Shown here piece after piece: positions 8,765-17,541 of a stretch of DNA of 64,000 nt; position 1 is the first letter of the stretch, and each line of letters begins with the position of its first letter. The stretch covers positions 1,054,001-1,118,000 of the forward strand of contig NZ_ARVX01000001.1 of the NCBI RefSeq assembly GCF_000384375.1. The letters are read 5' to 3'. The DNA comes from Methylotenera versatilis 79. Lineage in GTDB: Bacteria > Pseudomonadota > Gammaproteobacteria > Burkholderiales > Methylophilaceae. A model generated the notes under the pieces. The model had not been told where the DNA came from. It saw only the letters and a program-made list of their open reading frames with translations, and did not search any database. The position numbers were made by a program, and so were the translations under genes.

Positions 8765-9924
8765 AGTGCATCTCCATACAAATAATTTAATGTCTCTTCA
8801 ACTTCTTCAGAATAAATATCTAAAGCTCTTAAGTAAATTTCGGTACTTTCTATAGAAGAATGCCCCATCAAAACTTGAAGTGTTTTTAATGGATTTATAG
8901 AGCTGCCAAGTTCAGCATTTCTTTGTAAAAATGAAAGTACAGTGATAGCGAAGGTGTGTCGTAGATGATGTAAGGTTGCTGTGGGTGCGATTGGGGTAAT
9001 AAATTTTTTGAAAACGATGGATAAGTTCTGACGACTAATCCTTCGCCCATTTTGTGTTAGAAATAAAAATTCTTCTTCACCAGGTTCAGGTATTGAGCGT
9101 TTGTGAAAAACGTACCACCATAATTCATCTATCAATTTATTAGTGAGATATACAGTGCCTTGCTTGCCACCCTTACGATCAACTTTAACTTCTCGAAATC
9201 CTTCGACTAGCCCATTTATTTGAAGGGGTAAGGTCGATAGTTTGAAAAAACATAATTCAGATCTTCTCATTCCTGTGTAAGCAGCTAATTTGAAAATCAG
9301 TGAATATGGATCAGCAGCTGATTTGACAAGCTCCTTTAGCTCAATGGCATTAAGAGCTCTTGGAATTTTCTTTTCTACTCTTAGAAAAAATTTAGCAGAG
9401 TAGGATCTGGGAGAACTAAAAGGCTTATTGGTGTAAAAGCTTTTAACAGGTTGGTTGCTGCGTGTTGAAACTAAGAACTTTCCCAAAGGGCTTGAAAAGT
9501 GATTGTAAATTTCTGCCCAATGATGAAATCGCAAAACAGTAGATACTTTTTGATTAATTGTATTGTTACTTCTTCTTTTATTTTTAAAAGTATTAGTTAA
9601 TAAGAAATTTTTATATTTTTGAATGATGCTTTCAGTGACTTCATTTAAAGCATATTTTTCTATATCCAAATAATTGAGATAGGTAACTAATGCCTCTCCA
9701 TAAGATCGAACGGTATCCCCAGTGATTCCGTTTCCGTATAAACCTGCTTCAGATAGATATTTAGTAGCTGGCCAGTTGATTTCGGTGGATAAAACTAGGC
9801 CTAAACCTTTTGTATTTTCGTATGTTCGCGAGATACCATCCAAAATCTTTAGAGGAAAAATATTCTTTTCCACCCCTTCTTTATAGCAATCAGAGGGTAG
9901 AATGAAAATGAGTTCAGTATTCAT
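8761..9924 (-). CDS. ginA: Tyrosine recombinase, first of the gin operon (GinA-like)
   Basis: The 387-residue integrase is counted from the ATG at 9924 (MNTELIFILP), which has AAGGA about 10 nt upstream. The open frame runs on to 10062, but that extension crosses the island junction into comM DNA, so it is not part of the gene. All catalytic residues are canonical: Arg220 (TGMRRSELCF), His319-x-x-Arg322 (HHLRHTFA), His355 (LMGHSSIES) and Tyr364 (TEIYLRA). An N-terminal SAM-like domain spans about residues 65-155. It is the first gene of the operon, only about 90 bp from the island end, and reads into the island as in GInts. Confidence 0.85.
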   Translation of the reverse strand: MNTELIFILPSDCYKEGVEKNIFPLKILDGISRTYENTKGLGLVLSTEINWPATKYLSEAGLYGNGITGDTVRSYGEALVTYLNYLDIEKYALNEVTESIIQKYKNFLLTNTFKNKRRSNNTINQKVSTVLRFHHWAEIYNHFSSPLGKFLVSTRSNQPVKSFYTNKPFSSPRSYSAKFFLRVEKKIPRALNAIELKELVKSAADPYSLIFKLAAYTGMRRSELCFFKLSTLPLQINGLVEGFREVKVDRKGGKQGTVYLTNKLIDELWWYVFHKRSIPEPGEEEFLFLTQNGRRISRQNLSIVFKKFITPIAPTATLHHLRHTFAITVLSFLQRNAELGSSINPLKTLQVLMGHSSIESTEIYLRALDIYSEEVEETLNYLYGDAL

Positions 9925-10016
9925 TATTGAATCATCCTTCAAACATTTGAAATGATTACAATGAGCATAAACAATTTGATAGTCATTTGCTACATACAGA
10001 CAAAATGCAATACCTA
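9925..10016. mobile_element. Right terminus of the gin island (GInt-like) at comM
   Basis: This is the stretch between the ginA start and the point where comM coding sequence begins. comM homology starts abruptly at 10017-10018, where the family has E-L-P-E-F and the window has L-M-P-E-F. The terminus is AT-rich and contains a 14-bp palindrome TTCAAA-CA-TTTGAA at 9938-9951. The island covers at least 1-10016 of this window, and its other end and the 5' part of comM are expected beyond the left edge. The exact crossover base cannot be fixed from one end. Confidence 0.65.
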
Positions 10017-10603
10017 ATGCCAGAGTTCGATCGCAAAGTATTAGAGGTATTGCGCGAGCCATTAGAAAGTGGCCATATCACCATATCGCGTGCGGCACGC
10101 CAAGCAGATTTTCCAGCGTCTTTCCAATTGCTTGCTGCGATGAACCCTTGCCCTTGCGGATATTTAGGCCATTTTAATAATAAGTGTCGTTGCACGCCGG
10201 ATAATATCGCGCGTTATCGCAGCAAGATTTCTGGGCCATTATTGGATCGTATTGATTTGTTGATTGAAGTGCCCGCGCTTAAAGAAGAAGAGTTAACCAC
10301 TGCGCAACGTCAGAAAATAGTGATGCCATTCGTGTGCGCGTAGAAAAAGCGCGCAACATACAGTTGCAGCGTCAAGGAAAAGCAAACTTTGCTTTGGGTA
10401 GTTTAGAGATTGATGCGCATTGTCAGCCAGATGATGCAGGCTTAACCTTGCTCAAAACCGCCATTTCGCGCTTAAATTTATCTGCGCGTGCGTATCATCG
10501 CATTTTAAAAGTGGCCAGAACGATTGCAGATTTATCTGGCGATGTAACGATTAAGCCAGCGCAAATTGCAGAAGCTGTGCAATACAGGCGCGACGCAGGA
10601 TAA
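10017..10603 (+). pseudogene. comM: comM (YifB/Mg-chelatase-like AAA+ ATPase), C-terminal remnant, island-interrupted and frameshifted
   Basis: ComM is a hexameric helicase that helps integrate DNA during natural transformation. Family members are about 500 residues, and only the last ~195 remain. The remnant starts inside the Walker B region ([19 protein letters not shown]) and continues with the conserved [13 protein letters not shown] and sensor region [15 protein letters not shown]. The frame then breaks: the first frame stops at TAG 10341-10343, while the conserved sequence resumes in another frame ([12 protein letters not shown], starting near 10319) and ends LSARAYHRILKVARTIADLSG...QYRRDAG at TAA 10601. 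A one-base indel near 10305-10320 explains this. The gene has lost its N-terminal half and Walker A, so it is non-functional unless the island excises. Confidence 0.88.
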
Positions 10604-10645
10604 CTGCTAAGAATATGCGGTTAATATTTTGATGCTTTTTAAGTG

Positions 10646-12046
10646 TTAACTTAACGCCGCAAAACGCACCGTAAATAAAGCGCCTAAACCTTCGCCTTTG
10701 CTGAAAATAGATACCGTTGCTTGGTGTCTTTCTGCGATTTCTTGCACAATGGTCAAGCCTAAACCGCAACCCGTTTGCTGCGTGCCCAATACGCGATAAA
10801 ATCGCTCAAAAACCAATGTTTGCTGATCCGCGGCAATGCCGATGCCATCATCTTGCACAGTCAGAAATATATGCTTATTTTCCTGTTTGATGCCAACCGT
10901 GATATTGCCGCCATTAAAACTATACAAAATCGCATTTTCAATTAAATTATTGATTAACTCGCGCAGTAAAACCGCATTACCTTTAATCAATAATGTTTTA
11001 TCCGTAGCGGTAAAACCTAAATCAATATTCTTTTCTAATGCGGTCACCACCCAATCCGAAGTGGTTAATTGGGCTAATTGGCTTAAGTTTAAACTTTCAG
11101 TTTCTAAGAAAACACTGCCGCTGGGCTCTGCTTTGGTTAAGCTTAATAATTGATTCACTAAATGCGATAAATTGCCACTGGCCACATTTATTTGGCTCAA
11201 CGCATGAGAGATTTTTGCTGGATTTATCTCGCGTAAAGCCAATTCTGCCTGCGTTTTAAGGCCAGCTAACGGCGTTCTTAATTGATGCGAGGCATCGGCA
11301 ATAAAGCGCTGCTGTTTGGCGATATTATTGGCCACTTTGGCTAGTAAATCGTTAAAACTTTCTAATAGCGGTTTTAATTCTGTCGGTGCCGCTGAATGGT
11401 CAACAGGACTTAAATCATTGCTATTACGCGCGATTAACTCTGCTTTTAGCTTTTCTAACGGCATTAACCCGCGTTTGATACCAAAAAACAATAACGCACC
11501 GACCAGTAAGCCAATTAATAATTGCGGTAACAACAGGCTTAAAATTATCTCATCCGCCATTTGTAGGCGTTTTTGTTGTGTTTCACCTACTAAAATATAA
11601 ATGTTTTTTTGATTATTTTTTATTTTTGGTAACGCATAAATAATGACTCTTAAATCCTCATCATCCAGACTGGTTTCATAATAGAAAAATTTATCTGCCT
11701 TAGGATATTTATTAGGTAGTGGCAAACTCGCATTACTGGAAGCTAAGTCACCATTTGGCCCAATAATACGAAAATACACATAGTCATCTTCATCGAACTC
11801 TAAGAGATCTTTGGCAATTTGCGGTAAATGCACTTGTATTTTTGGCGTTTCTAAATCTATTTGTCCCGCCAAAGCCAGCGCTGAACGATACAGCGATTTA
11901 TCGTAAGCTTGATTGGTAAAATGATTGGCTAAAATGTAGCCTGCGATTATAGAAATAAAAATTAGCGGCAACAAAAGCAATAGCAGCCACTTAAAAAGTT
12001 GATTTTTAAGTGAGTTTTGTGGAAAGTGTTTTTTAAAGTTGAGCAA
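10646..12046 (-). CDS. Sensor histidine kinase (TctE/QseC-like)
   Basis: The 466-residue inner-membrane sensor has a first membrane helix at about residues 18-40, then a periplasmic 2CSK_N-type sensing domain to about 165, a second helix at about 167-188, and a HAMP-like linker. The phosphoacceptor is His254 in ADASHQLRTPLAGL. The N box (INNLIENAILYS) and G boxes (DDGIGIA, GCGLGLTIV) of the ATPase domain are present. The start codon appears to be TTG at 12046, 24 nt after the response regulator stop, and no in-frame ATG upstream of the first membrane helix exists. It is the second gene of the regulator-kinase operon. The signal is unknown; related kinases sense cations, tricarboxylates or metals. 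Confidence 0.88.
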   Translation of the reverse strand: MLNFKKHFPQNSLKNQLFKWLLLLLLPLIFISIIAGYILANHFTNQAYDKSLYRSALALAGQIDLETPKIQVHLPQIAKDLLEFDEDDYVYFRIIGPNGDLASSNASLPLPNKYPKADKFFYYETSLDDEDLRVIIYALPKIKNNQKNIYILVGETQQKRLQMADEIILSLLLPQLLIGLLVGALLFFGIKRGLMPLEKLKAELIARNSNDLSPVDHSAAPTELKPLLESFNDLLAKVANNIAKQQRFIADASHQLRTPLAGLKTQAELALREINPAKISHALSQINVASGNLSHLVNQLLSLTKAEPSGSVFLETESLNLSQLAQLTTSDWVVTALEKNIDLGFTATDKTLLIKGNAVLLRELINNLIENAILYSFNGGNITVGIKQENKHIFLTVQDDGIGIAADQQTLVFERFYRVLGTQQTGCGLGLTIVQEIAERHQATVSIFSKGEGLGALFTVRFAALS

Positions 12047-12070
12047 TTTAAGCGATTTTGATTTAAAAAT

Positions 12071-12754
12071 TTACGTTTTTGAAGTGTTCAGTTTTTCTTC
12101 AAGCAAATAGCCCAAGCCGCGAATGGTGCGAATATTAATATCGGTATGTTCAAGTTTTTTACGTAGCCGATGCAAATAGACCTCTAACGCATTGTCGCTA
12201 ATATCCGCATCAAAATTACATAACTTATCCAGCATCTGTTCTTTGCTGGCGACTTTGCCGGCTTTTAGCATTAACACTTCTAACACCGCTAATTCGCGTG
12301 CCGATAAATTTAGGCTGATTTCATTATAAGCAGCGATGCGATTGGTCATATCAAACTTCAAGCCGCCAACGCTGGTGATTGCGCTGCTGCCCGATTGCCC
12401 GCGGCGAATCAATGCGCGCACACGTGCTTCTAATTCTGCCAAGTTAAACGGTTTACTTAAGTAGTCATCCGCGCCTAAATCCAAACCTAGCACGCGATTA
12501 TCCACATTGTCATTGGCGGTTAAGATCAACACAGGCGTTTTGCTGCCACGCGAACGCAGGCGCTTTAACACTTCAAAACCACCTAATTTGGGTAAGCCTA
12601 AATCTAACACCACTAAATCAAATGCTTGATACGCCAAAATGCTATCTGCATCCGAGCCGTTGGTGGCTACATCGATGGCGTAACCCGATTGGATGAGCGA
12701 GTTTTTAAGCCCATCCGCCAATACCAAATCATCTTCTACTATAAATATGCGCAT
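12071..12754 (-). CDS. OmpR/PhoB-family response regulator
   Basis: The 227-residue DNA-binding regulator has a receiver domain at about residues 1-115, with acidic pocket Glu7/Asp8/Asp9, phospho-acceptor Asp51 (VVLDLGLPK), Thr79 (LILTAND) and Lys101 (LSKPF). A winged-helix output domain follows, at about 130-220 (ISDNALEVYLHRLRKKLE...IRTIRGLGYLL). It belongs to the TctD/QseB/PmrA type and is the cognate regulator of the downstream kinase. The gene is divergent from two small exported proteins, and direct repeats in the 282-bp gap between them are candidate binding sites. Confidence 0.92.
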   Translation of the reverse strand: MRIFIVEDDLVLADGLKNSLIQSGYAIDVATNGSDADSILAYQAFDLVVLDLGLPKLGGFEVLKRLRSRGSKTPVLILTANDNVDNRVLGLDLGADDYLSKPFNLAELEARVRALIRRGQSGSSAITSVGGLKFDMTNRIAAYNEISLNLSARELAVLEVLMLKAGKVASKEQMLDKLCNFDADISDNALEVYLHRLRKKLEHTDINIRTIRGLGYLLEEKLNTSKT

Positions 12755-12895
12755 ATCTCATTATGCATTTTAAAAGCGTTAATTAAAGCACCTCAAAAAT
12801 AAATTATCTAATTTAATTATCGTAAGGTTGTAGTAAGTTTCGGGTCGTATAGTTTGATTCACAGGCAGCAGATACATCGTTAGCTTGAAACGTAA

Positions 12896-13007
12896 ATACC
12901 TTAATACGTGAATAACTAAGTAATACCTTAACGTGAGACTTTAGTTTTAACCAGTTTGATTTAACCACCTTAGATTTAACCGTTTTAAATGTAGTAAAAG
13001 TTTAACA
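12896..13007. promoter_or_regulatory. Direct-repeat region upstream of the small exported protein genes
   Basis: The gap between the response regulator and the first small-protein gene holds two kinds of direct repeats. One is ATACCTTAATACGTGA (12896-12911), repeated as ATACCTTAACGTGA (12923-12936). The other is TTTAACC at 12946-12952, 12960-12966 and 12975-12981, spaced 14 and 15 bp, with a weaker TTTAACA at 13001-13007. OmpR-family regulators bind direct repeats, so the adjacent regulator is the first candidate. The 14-15 bp period is longer than the usual 10-11, which weakens that link. Confidence 0.35.
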
Positions 13008-13036
13008 AATTAATACAAATGGATTAGGAGAGTAGC

Positions 13037-13234
13037 ATGAGCAAAATTTTATCAGTATTAGCAGTAGGTTTAGTTGCAGGTTCTTTGAGTGTTGGTGCTA
13101 TGGCAGCAGATGCAGCTAAGCCAGCAGACGTTTCAGCAAGCAAAGCGCCAGCAGCTTCAGTAGTAAAAAAAGATACAGGCGTTAAAGCTTCACTTAAAAA
13201 ATTGTTACCTAGCGCAAAAAAAGAAGCTAAGTAA
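13037..13234 (+). CDS. Small exported Ala/Lys-rich protein (paralogue 1)
   Basis: This 65-residue protein has a clear Sec signal peptide (MSKILSVLAVGLVAGSLSV, cleavage predicted after GAMA at about residue 22). The mature part is about 42 residues, rich in Ala, Lys and Ser, starting ADAAKPAD and ending LLPSAKKEAK, with no Cys or aromatic residues. The start is supported by AGGAG at 13026-13030, six nt before the ATG. It shares the signal peptide pattern, the motif MAADAAKPA and exact length with the next gene, so the two are tandem paralogues. I do not recognise a function. The mature peptide is strongly basic and likely disordered. Its position divergent from a two-component system suggests it may belong to that regulon. 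Confidence 0.75.
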   Translation: MSKILSVLAVGLVAGSLSVGAMAADAAKPADVSASKAPAASVVKKDTGVKASLKKLLPSAKKEAK

Positions 13235-13316
13235 TATTTAATAAGCAATTTTCAAGATTTAAAAACCGTTTTAAACATTTAATGTAGTTAACTATTCAAC
13301 ATAAAGGAAATTCGAC

Positions 13317-13514
13317 ATGAACAAATTATTATCAGTATTATTAACAGGCGTTTTTGCAGCAACTTTAAGCATGGGCGCAATGGCAGCAGATGCAGCCAAA
13401 CCAGCAGGTGAAGCGGCTTCAGCAGCAACTTCTGCTCCAGCAGCAGATGCTAAAGCACCAGCTAAAGTTGCACATAAGTCACACAAAAAACACGCAGCTC
13501 AAAAAGCAAAATAA
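13317..13514 (+). CDS. Small exported Ala/Lys/His-rich protein (paralogue 2)
   Basis: This 65-residue protein has a Sec signal peptide (MNKLLSVLLTGVFAATLSM, cleavage after GAMA). The mature peptide starts ADAAKPAGEAASAATS and ends with a basic, histidine-bearing tail (KVAHKSHKKHAAQKAK). A good SD (AAGGAA) lies about 8 nt before the ATG. It follows paralogue 1 by 82 bp and is followed by a strong terminator, so the pair probably forms one transcript. The His/Lys tail could bind metal or anionic partners such as nucleic acid or lipopolysaccharide, but this is inference from composition. Function not recognised. Confidence 0.78.
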   Translation: MNKLLSVLLTGVFAATLSMGAMAADAAKPAGEAASAATSAPAADAKAPAKVAHKSHKKHAAQKAK

Positions 13515-13558
13515 GCGTGTTGTAACAAGTTTCATTTCATATCTCCCCTGATAGTAAG

Positions 13559-13587
13559 AAAGCGATGCCTAGCATCGCTTTTTTATT
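13559..13587 (+). terminator. Rho-independent terminator
   Basis: A 10-bp perfect stem AAAGCGATGC / GCATCGCTTT with a 3-nt loop is followed by a T run. It lies 45 bp after the second small exported protein and ends that transcript before metH. Confidence 0.88.
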
Positions 13588-13718
13588 TGCTATTATCAAT
13601 TAGCCACGCGCGCATAAATCTCATCAGATATTACCGTTAGTTATTGGGCATATTCATTGCCTGACTACATGTTAAAATAAAGGCTTAAATAATGTTTTAA
13701 AGCATTTTGAAAGCCTGC

Positions 13719-16700
13719 ATGCAATCCAACGCCATTAACCCTGTAGAAGCTAAACTCCGCGAATTACTTGCTGAACGCATTCTTATTCTAGATGGCGCGA
13801 TGGGGACGATGATTCAGCAATATAAATTGTCAGAAGCGGATTATCGCGGCGAGCGTTTTGCAGACTTTAAAGCACCAGCAGGCCAGCGTGAACTGTTCGT
13901 AAAAGGCAATAACGAGTTATTAAGTCTGACTCAGCCGCAAGTCATTCAAGAGATTCATGAGCAATATTTAGCCGCTGGCGCAGATGTGATTGAAACCAAT
14001 ACATTTGGCGCGACATCCGTTGCGCAAGATGATTACCACATGGCGCATTTGGTGCACGAGATGAACGTAGAGTCTGCCAAACTGGCCAAAGCCGCTTGTT
14101 TAAAATACAGCACGCCCGATAAGCCGCGTTACGTGGCAGGCGCATTAGGGCCAACCCCCAAAACCGCCAGTATTTCTCCCGATGTAAATGACCCCGCCGC
14201 ACGCAACGTGAGCTTTGATCAGTTGGTGAGTGCTTACTTAGAGCAAATCCGTGGCTTGGTAGAAGGCGGCGCAGATATCTTAATGGTGGAAACCATCTTC
14301 GATACGCTCAATTGCAAAGCTGCCTTATTTGCTATTGATACGTTTTTTGATGAAGTCGGTTACACCATGCCGCTGATGATTTCAGGCACGGTGACCGATG
14401 CATCTGGTCGTATTCTGTCAGGCCAAACAGTGACTGCATTCTGGCATTCTATCCGCCACGCAAAACCACTGACGGTTGGACTTAACTGTGCGTTAGGCGC
14501 AACTTTAATGCGCCCTTACGTGGAAGAACTTTCAAAAATAGCCGATACGTTCGTATGTATTTATCCGAATGCTGGCTTGCCGAATCCGATGAGTGATACC
14601 GGTTTTGATGAAACGCCCGATGTGACCTCTAGCTTATTGAAAGAATTCGCCAATAGCGGTTTTTTAAATATGGCAGGTGGCTGTTGTGGTACTACGCCAG
14701 CGCACATTAACGCGATTTATAACGAAATAAAAGCGTTAACTCCGCGCCATGTGCCAAGCTTTGAACCTGTCACCAAGTTATCAGGTTTAGAGCCGTTTAT
14801 CATTGATGAAAATTCGCTATATGTGAATGTGGGTGAACGCACCAACGTTACTGGCTCAAAAGCCTTCGCGCGGCTGATTATCAATGAGCAATATGATGAA
14901 GCATTAAGTGTCGCGCGCCAGCAGGTGGAAAATGGTGCACAAGTCATCGACATCAATATGGATGAAGGCATGTTGGACGCCGTAAAAGCCATGACGCATT
15001 TCTTGAATTTAATCGCGTCTGAGCCAGATATCGCGCGCGTGCCAATTATGATCGATTCCAGTAAATGGAGCGTGATTGAAGCGGGCTTAAAATGCGTGCA
15101 AGGCAAAGCCATCGTCAATTCCATCTCCATGAAAGAGGGCGAAGCGGAATTCTTACGCCAAGCCAAATTGTGCCGTCGCTATGGTGCGGCGGTAATTGTG
15201 ATGGCGTTCGATGAAAAAGGCCAAGCCGATACGTATGCGCGAAAAATCGAAATCTGCAAACGCGCTTACGATTTATTAGTGAGCACAGGCTTTCCGCCAG
15301 AAGATATCATTTTTGACCCGAATATCTTCGCCATTGCGACGGGCATTGAAGAACATAATAATTACGCAGTCGATTTTATCGAAGCGACGCGCTGGATTAA
15401 ACAAAACCTGCCGCATGCCAAAATTTCGGGTGGCGTTTCAAATGTGAGTTTTAGTTTCCGCGGCAATGATCCTGCGCGCGAAGCGATTCATACCGTGTTT
15501 TTGTATCACGCCATTAAAGCTGGCATGACCATGGGTATCGTCAACGCGGGCATGATGGGCGTTTACGATGACTTAGCGCCAGAGCTAAAACAGCGTGTGG
15601 AAGACGTGGTACTTAACCATATTATTGACCCAAATAATCTCATTGCACCGACCGAACGCTTGATTGAAATTGCCAGCACACTCGTTGCGGGCGGCAAAAA
15701 AGAAGCGGCAACGTTAGAGTGGCGCGGCACACCTGAAAACCCAGTGCCTGTTGAAAAGCGTTTAAGTCACGCCATGGTGCATGGTATTACCGACTTTATC
15801 GTGCAAGATACCGAAGAAGCGCGTGCAGCGGTTGAAAAATCGGGTGGTCGTCCGATTCATGTGATTGAAGGTCCGTTGATGGACGGCATGAACGTGGTGG
15901 GAGATTTGTTCGGGCAAGGCAAAATGTTCTTACCGCAAGTGGTTAAGTCTGCGCGCGTGATGAAAACCGCTGTTGCACATTTGATTCCGTATATCGAAGC
16001 AGAAAAAGCGCTAGAACAAAAGCGCACTGGCGTGGTTGCTAAGCCTAAAGGCAAAATGGTCATTGCCACGGTAAAAGGCGATGTACATGATATCGGCAAA
16101 AATATCGTCAGCGTTGTGCTGCAATGTAACAATTTTGAAGTAGTGAATATGGGTGTAATGGTGCCAGCGGCGGAAATTTTAGCCATGGCCAAGGCAGAAA
16201 ATGCCGATATTATTGGGTTAAGTGGACTGATTACGCCATCATTGGAAGAGATGACATATATTGCCAAAGAAATGCAGCGCGACCCGTATTTTAGCGATGC
16301 AAAAACACCGTTGTTGATTGGCGGTGCTACCACTTCGCGGGCGCATACCGCAGTAAAAATCGCCCCATTTTATGATGGCCCAATCGTCTATGTGCCAGAT
16401 GCCTCGCGCTCCGTCACCGTGATGCAAAACCTGCTCACGCCCGAAACGCGTGGCGCGTATCTAGCTGAGATTCAAGCCGATTATGAAAAAGCGCGCACGC
16501 AACACGCCAATAAAAAAGGCGTGCCACTATTAACTATCGCGGATGCCAGAAAAAACAAAATACAGCTTTCGTTTGAAGGCGAATTTGCACCTGTTAAACC
16601 TAAATTTATCGGCCGTCGCGTCTTTAAGAATATCGATTTAAGTTTAATTGCGCAGTATATTGATTGGGGTCCGTTCTTTCAAACTTGGGATCTAGCGGGT

Positions 16701-17507
16701 TTTTACCCCGCCATTTTGACTGACGAAGTGGTTGGCGAAGCCGCGACAAAAGTATTCGCCGAAGGTAAAGCGATGCTGAAAAAAATCATCGATGGTCGCT
16801 GGTTAACCGCCAATGGCGTGATTGCACTAATGCCCGCCAATACCGTCAATGATGACGATATTGAAATCTACACCGATGAAGCACGTAGCCAAGTTGCGTT
16901 TACGTACTACGGCATGCGCCAGCAAAGTGTTAAGCCAGTGATTAATGGAGTGCCGCGCCCTAATCAATGCTTAAGCGATTTTATCGCGCCTAAAGGCACA
17001 GATGATTATATTGGTTTGTTTGCAGTCACAGGCGGACTCGGTACAGACAAAATTGAAAAGCGCTTTGCAGATGCTCATGATGATTTTAGCGGCATTATGT
17101 TTAAAGCCTTGGCCGACCGCTTCGCTGAAGCCTTTGCTGAATATATGCACGAACGCGTGCGCACCGATTTTTGGGGTTACGCGGCTGACGAAAAGTTAGA
17201 TACAGGTGCATTGATTAAAGAACAATATCAAGGCATCCGTCCTGCGCCTGGTTACCCAGCATGTCCAGACCACACAGTAAAACCCGATATGTTTAACCTG
17301 CTACAAGCCGAAGAAATCGGCATGCAACTCACAGAATCGTTCGCCATGTTACCCGCCGCCGCCGTTTCGGGTTTCTACTTTGCACATAAAGAAGCTAAAT
17401 ATTTCAGCGTAGATAAAATCGGTATGGATCAGTTGGAAGATATGGCGAAGCGCAGAGATTTGCCGAAAGAATATTTAGAGCGTTGGTTAAGTCCGAATTT
17501 GGGTTAA
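13719..17507 (+). CDS. metH: Cobalamin-dependent methionine synthase
   Basis: MetH moves a methyl group from 5-methyltetrahydrofolate to homocysteine through methylcobalamin in the cytoplasm. The protein is about 1,262 residues, the full four-module length. The homocysteine domain (ILDGAMGTM) has its zinc ligands in GLNCALGA (about 257) and GGCCGT (about 321). The pterin domain contains [11 protein letters not shown]. The B12 domain carries the base-off His motif DVHDIGKN near residue 788 and [11 protein letters not shown], and the C-terminal reactivation domain contains [13 protein letters not shown]. The chosen ATG at 13719 gives [13 protein letters not shown]; a TTG at 13707 could add four residues, and neither has a clear SD. 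No cobalamin or SAM riboswitch was recognised upstream. Confidence 0.95.
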   Translation: MQSNAINPVEAKLRELLAERILILDGAMGTMIQQYKLSEADYRGERFADFKAPAGQRELFVKGNNELLSLTQPQVIQEIHEQYLAAGADVIETNTFGATSVAQDDYHMAHLVHEMNVESAKLAKAACLKYSTPDKPRYVAGALGPTPKTASISPDVNDPAARNVSFDQLVSAYLEQIRGLVEGGADILMVETIFDTLNCKAALFAIDTFFDEVGYTMPLMISGTVTDASGRILSGQTVTAFWHSIRHAKPLTVGLNCALGATLMRPYVEELSKIADTFVCIYPNAGLPNPMSDTGFDETPDVTSSLLKEFANSGFLNMAGGCCGTTPAHINAIYNEIKALTPRHVPSFEPVTKLSGLEPFIIDENSLYVNVGERTNVTGSKAFARLIINEQYDEALSVARQQVENGAQVIDINMDEGMLDAVKAMTHFLNLIASEPDIARVPIMIDSSKWSVIEAGLKCVQGKAIVNSISMKEGEAEFLRQAKLCRRYGAAVIVMAFDEKGQADTYARKIEICKRAYDLLVSTGFPPEDIIFDPNIFAIATGIEEHNNYAVDFIEATRWIKQNLPHAKISGGVSNVSFSFRGNDPAREAIHTVFLYHAIKAGMTMGIVNAGMMGVYDDLAPELKQRVEDVVLNHIIDPNNLIAPTERLIEIASTLVAGGKKEAATLEWRGTPENPVPVEKRLSHAMVHGITDFIVQDTEEARAAVEKSGGRPIHVIEGPLMDGMNVVGDLFGQGKMFLPQVVKSARVMKTAVAHLIPYIEAEKALEQKRTGVVAKPKGKMVIATVKGDVHDIGKNIVSVVLQCNNFEVVNMGVMVPAAEILAMAKAENADIIGLSGLITPSLEEMTYIAKEMQRDPYFSDAKTPLLIGGATTSRAHTAVKIAPFYDGPIVYVPDASRSVTVMQNLLTPETRGAYLAEIQADYEKARTQHANKKGVPLLTIADARKNKIQLSFEGEFAPVKPKFIGRRVFKNIDLSLIAQYIDWGPFFQTWDLAGFYPAILTDEVVGEAATKVFAEGKAMLKKIIDGRWLTANGVIALMPANTVNDDDIEIYTDEARSQVAFTYYGMRQQSVKPVINGVPRPNQCLSDFIAPKGTDDYIGLFAVTGGLGTDKIEKRFADAHDDFSGIMFKALADRFAEAFAEYMHERVRTDFWGYAADEKLDTGALIKEQYQGIRPAPGYPACPDHTVKPDMFNLLQAEEIGMQLTESFAMLPAAAVSGFYFAHKEAKYFSVDKIGMDQLEDMAKRRDLPKEYLERWLSPNLG

Positions 17508-17541
17508 CCCTTAAGTTATTTTAAACAGTTAAAATCATATT

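Noticed and set aside
4938-9924. Recombinase-in-trio (RIT) or Tn554 element
   Set aside because: RIT elements lack the small fourth protein, and Tn554 carries two recombinases plus TnpC. Three recombinases plus a small HTH protein, with large cargo behind, fit GInt better; the Tn554 relation is real but more distant.
9925-10062. N-terminal extension of ginA (46 extra residues)
   Set aside because: The extension runs across the island junction into comM antisense DNA. The ATG at 9924 has an SD and gives an integrase-like N-terminus.
13588-13718. Cobalamin or SAM riboswitch upstream of metH
   Set aside because: I looked for a B12-box-like or SAM-I-like conserved core and found none in this 130-bp leader.
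15857-16333. 158-codon open frame antisense to metH
   Set aside because: Shadow of a strongly conserved coding sequence, with no SD or recognisable domain.
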